From the NCBI GenBank assembly GCA_041687295.1, contig JAWLCG010000317.1:1-6060 (forward strand): a stretch of 6,060 nucleotides of DNA, read 5' to 3'. The position numbers and the translations under genes are program-made. Under the pieces are notes generated by a model, which did not search any database, was not told the origin of the DNA, and worked only from the letters and a program-made list of their open reading frames with translations. Positions 4,831 to 6,060 of the stretch are shown here, in pieces. The stretch comes from JAWLCG01 sp041687295 (GTDB lineage Bacteria > Planctomycetota > Phycisphaerae > SM23-33 > FEN-1343). The stretch's first letter is position 1; every line of letters starts with the position of its first letter.

Positions 4831-6060
4831 ATGACTCAACCGGCCGATCCCGGCCCCGAGGCCCGGAACGACCCGATCGACCTGGAGGGCCCGACCGAGG
4901 TCGGCCCCCCGTCGACCGACGCGCCGCCCGAGGCCCCCGCGGTGAGTTCCAACGGCCACGGCAATGGCCACGCCGAGGCCCCGCCCGCACCGGCCGAGCA
5001 CGAGCAGGCCCACGGCGAGGAGGGCGGCGAGGATGCGCTGGCCCTGGTCCGCTACGGCTACATGCGCCAGCTGGGCCTGTTCCGCCACAGCCTGCCCGAG
5101 CCGCCCCGTCGCGGCCAGCCGGTGGTCATCCGCAGCGACCGCGGCGTGGAGCTCGGCGAGGTGCTGGCGGCCGGCAACCCCCCGGCCAGTGAGGAAGAAG
5201 GGGACGGTTGTGGCGGCTGTGGCCACCGCGGGCCCTGCCTGGGCCAGGCCCAGCTCGAGCCGTTCACCCGCGGCAACGGCCAGCTCCGCACCGAGGGGCG
5301 CATCCTCCGCGAGGCGACCCCCCAGGACCTCAACGACCAGGCCCACCTCGACCGCGCCAGCCATGAGCAGCTGCTCTACTGCCGCCAGCAGGCCCAGCAG
5401 CTCCGCCTGGCCATGCGCCTGGTGACGGTGGAGAACCTGCTGGGCGGCGAGCGGGTGATCTTCTACTTCACGGCCGAGAACCGCGTGGACTTCCGCGACC
5501 TCGTCCGCAAGCTGGCCACGCAGTACCGCACCCGCATCGAGATGCGCCAGGTGGGCGCCCGCGACGAGGCCCGCCTCGTCGGCGACTACGAACGCTGCGG
5601 CCAGCAGTGCTGCTGCCAGGCCTTCATCAAGGACCTCCAGCCCGTCTCGATCCGCATGGCCAAGACCCAGAAGGCCACCCTCGACCCGGCGAAGATCTCC
5701 GGCCGGTGCGGCCGGCTGATGTGCTGCCTGCGCTTCGAGGACGCCACCTACGAAGACCTCCGCAAGCGCCTGCCGCGAAAGAACATCTGGGTGAGAACCG
5801 AAGAGCTCGTCGGCCGGGTGCTCGACGGGCAGATCCTCACGCAGTTGATCAAACTGATGACGGCCGACGGGGCCATCGTCGTCGTGGCCAACGAGGACAT
5901 CCTCGAGCGCGACGTCGCCCCGCCCGAGCCGCGTCCGACGCCAGCTCCCCGGCCTCGCCGGCCCGAACGGCCCGCCCGCACGCCCCGGCCCCAGCCGGTC
6001 GCCGCCCCGGCCGAAAGCCAGGGCCCGGTGGAACCCTCCGTCGATGGCGAGGGCGAGGAC
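4831..6060 (+). CDS. ricT: PSP1-domain RicT/YaaT-like protein, 3' end beyond the window
   Basis: The frame is open from the ATG, with GGAG five bases upstream, to the last base (410 codons, no stop), so the C-terminus is missing. RicT (YaaT) of Bacillus acts with RicA and RicF, binds Fe-S clusters and directs RNase Y-dependent mRNA maturation; a similar role here is inferred and the partners are not in the window. Residues 1-68 are an acidic, Ala/Pro/Glu-rich, probably disordered extension. The PSP1 region spans ~70-345: LVRYGYMRQLGLF, RSDRGVELGEVL, VIFYFTAENRVDFRDLVRKLA (split around 209-229), RTRIEMRQVGARDEA, then ERCGQQCCCQAFIKDLQPVS and SGRCGRLMCCLRFE. Cys residues usual for the family are present (C256, C260-C262, C293, C298, C299). 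An insertion between the first two PSP1 strands adds C127, C130 and C136 (CGGCGHRGPC). From ~363 a Pro/Arg-rich tail begins, ending acidic at the window edge. The family call is firm. Confidence 0.92.
   Translation, partial: MTQPADPGPEARNDPIDLEGPTEVGPPSTDAPPEAPAVSSNGHGNGHAEAPPAPAEHEQAHGEEGGEDALALVRYGYMRQLGLFRHSLPEPPRRGQPVVIRSDRGVELGEVLAAGNPPASEEEGDGCGGCGHRGPCLGQAQLEPFTRGNGQLRTEGRILREATPQDLNDQAHLDRASHEQLLYCRQQAQQLRLAMRLVTVENLLGGERVIFYFTAENRVDFRDLVRKLATQYRTRIEMRQVGARDEARLVGDYERCGQQCCCQAFIKDLQPVSIRMAKTQKATLDPAKISGRCGRLMCCLRFEDATYEDLRKRLPRKNIWVRTEELVGRVLDGQILTQLIKLMTADGAIVVVANEDILERDVAPPEPRPTPAPRPRRPERPARTPRPQPVAAPAESQGPVEPSVDGEGED

Noticed and set aside
4487..4834. Small plus-strand open frame of 115 codons in the intergenic gap
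   Set aside because: It crosses the inverted-repeat element and the TATAAT box, shows no ribosome site and overlaps the ricT start in another frame; the product is Arg/Pro/Ala-rich noise.
4663..5364. A 233-codon minus-strand open frame over the ricT start
   Set aside because: It is antisense to the PSP1 protein and to its promoter, with an Ala/Gly/Val/Arg-rich product lacking motifs.
1..6060. tRNA, rRNA, CRISPR array, phage attachment site or transposase gene
   Set aside because: Reading both strands gave no cloverleaf with a conserved T-loop, no regularly spaced direct repeats of CRISPR length and no transposase or integrase motifs.

Overview
The window is GC-rich (roughly 70% by eye) and densely coding, with strong G/C preference at third codon positions. 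Gene content and style suggest a bacterium of the Planctomycetota/PVC type, probably a metagenome-derived or environmental lineage. This is an inference from the combination of a Pseudomonas-stutzeri-type L-rhamnose isomerase, a sensor-coupled SpoIIE/RsbU-like phosphatase, a stand-alone DUF89 phosphatase, a PSP1/RicT protein, and AT-rich inverted intergenic repeats. No rRNA or taxonomic marker is present to prove it.

Layout from left to right: (1) positions 1-113 hold a short perfect palindrome and a strong GC hairpin that ends the leftward transcript; (2) rhaI, L-rhamnose isomerase, is on the minus strand (114-1331); (3) a divergent promoter region of about 185 bp has one promoter per direction and an 11-bp direct repeat placed once in each promoter zone; (4) a plus-strand PocR-like/GAF/PP2C serine phosphatase (1517-3256) follows, most likely starting at a TTG with a good Shine-Dalgarno rather than at the upstream GTG; (5) a plus-strand DUF89 subfamily II damage-control phosphatase (3373-4479) resembles the plant stand-alone At2g17340 type and the C-terminal half of human PANK4; (6) a 351-bp non-coding gap holds an AT-rich inverted-repeat element (4478-4634), a consensus TATAAT box and a structured leader; (7) a PSP1-domain RicT/YaaT-like protein (4831 to the window end, no stop reached) carries an extra Cys cluster.

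The four genes do not form one pathway. RhaI serves L-rhamnose/fucose-type sugar catabolism; the phosphatase is a signalling output module; the DUF89 enzyme probably cleans up damaged phosphometabolites such as oxidised 4'-phosphopantetheine; RicT-type proteins act with RNase Y in mRNA processing in Bacillus. Each gene appears to have its own promoter region, so no operon is supported.

I found no convincing new multi-gene system. The points most worth a second look are the 4478-4634 inverted-repeat element, the extra CxxCxxxxxC cluster in RicT, the Cys-less PocR-like sensor on the phosphatase, the plant-like DUF89 protein in a bacterium, and the shared direct repeat in the divergent promoter region.
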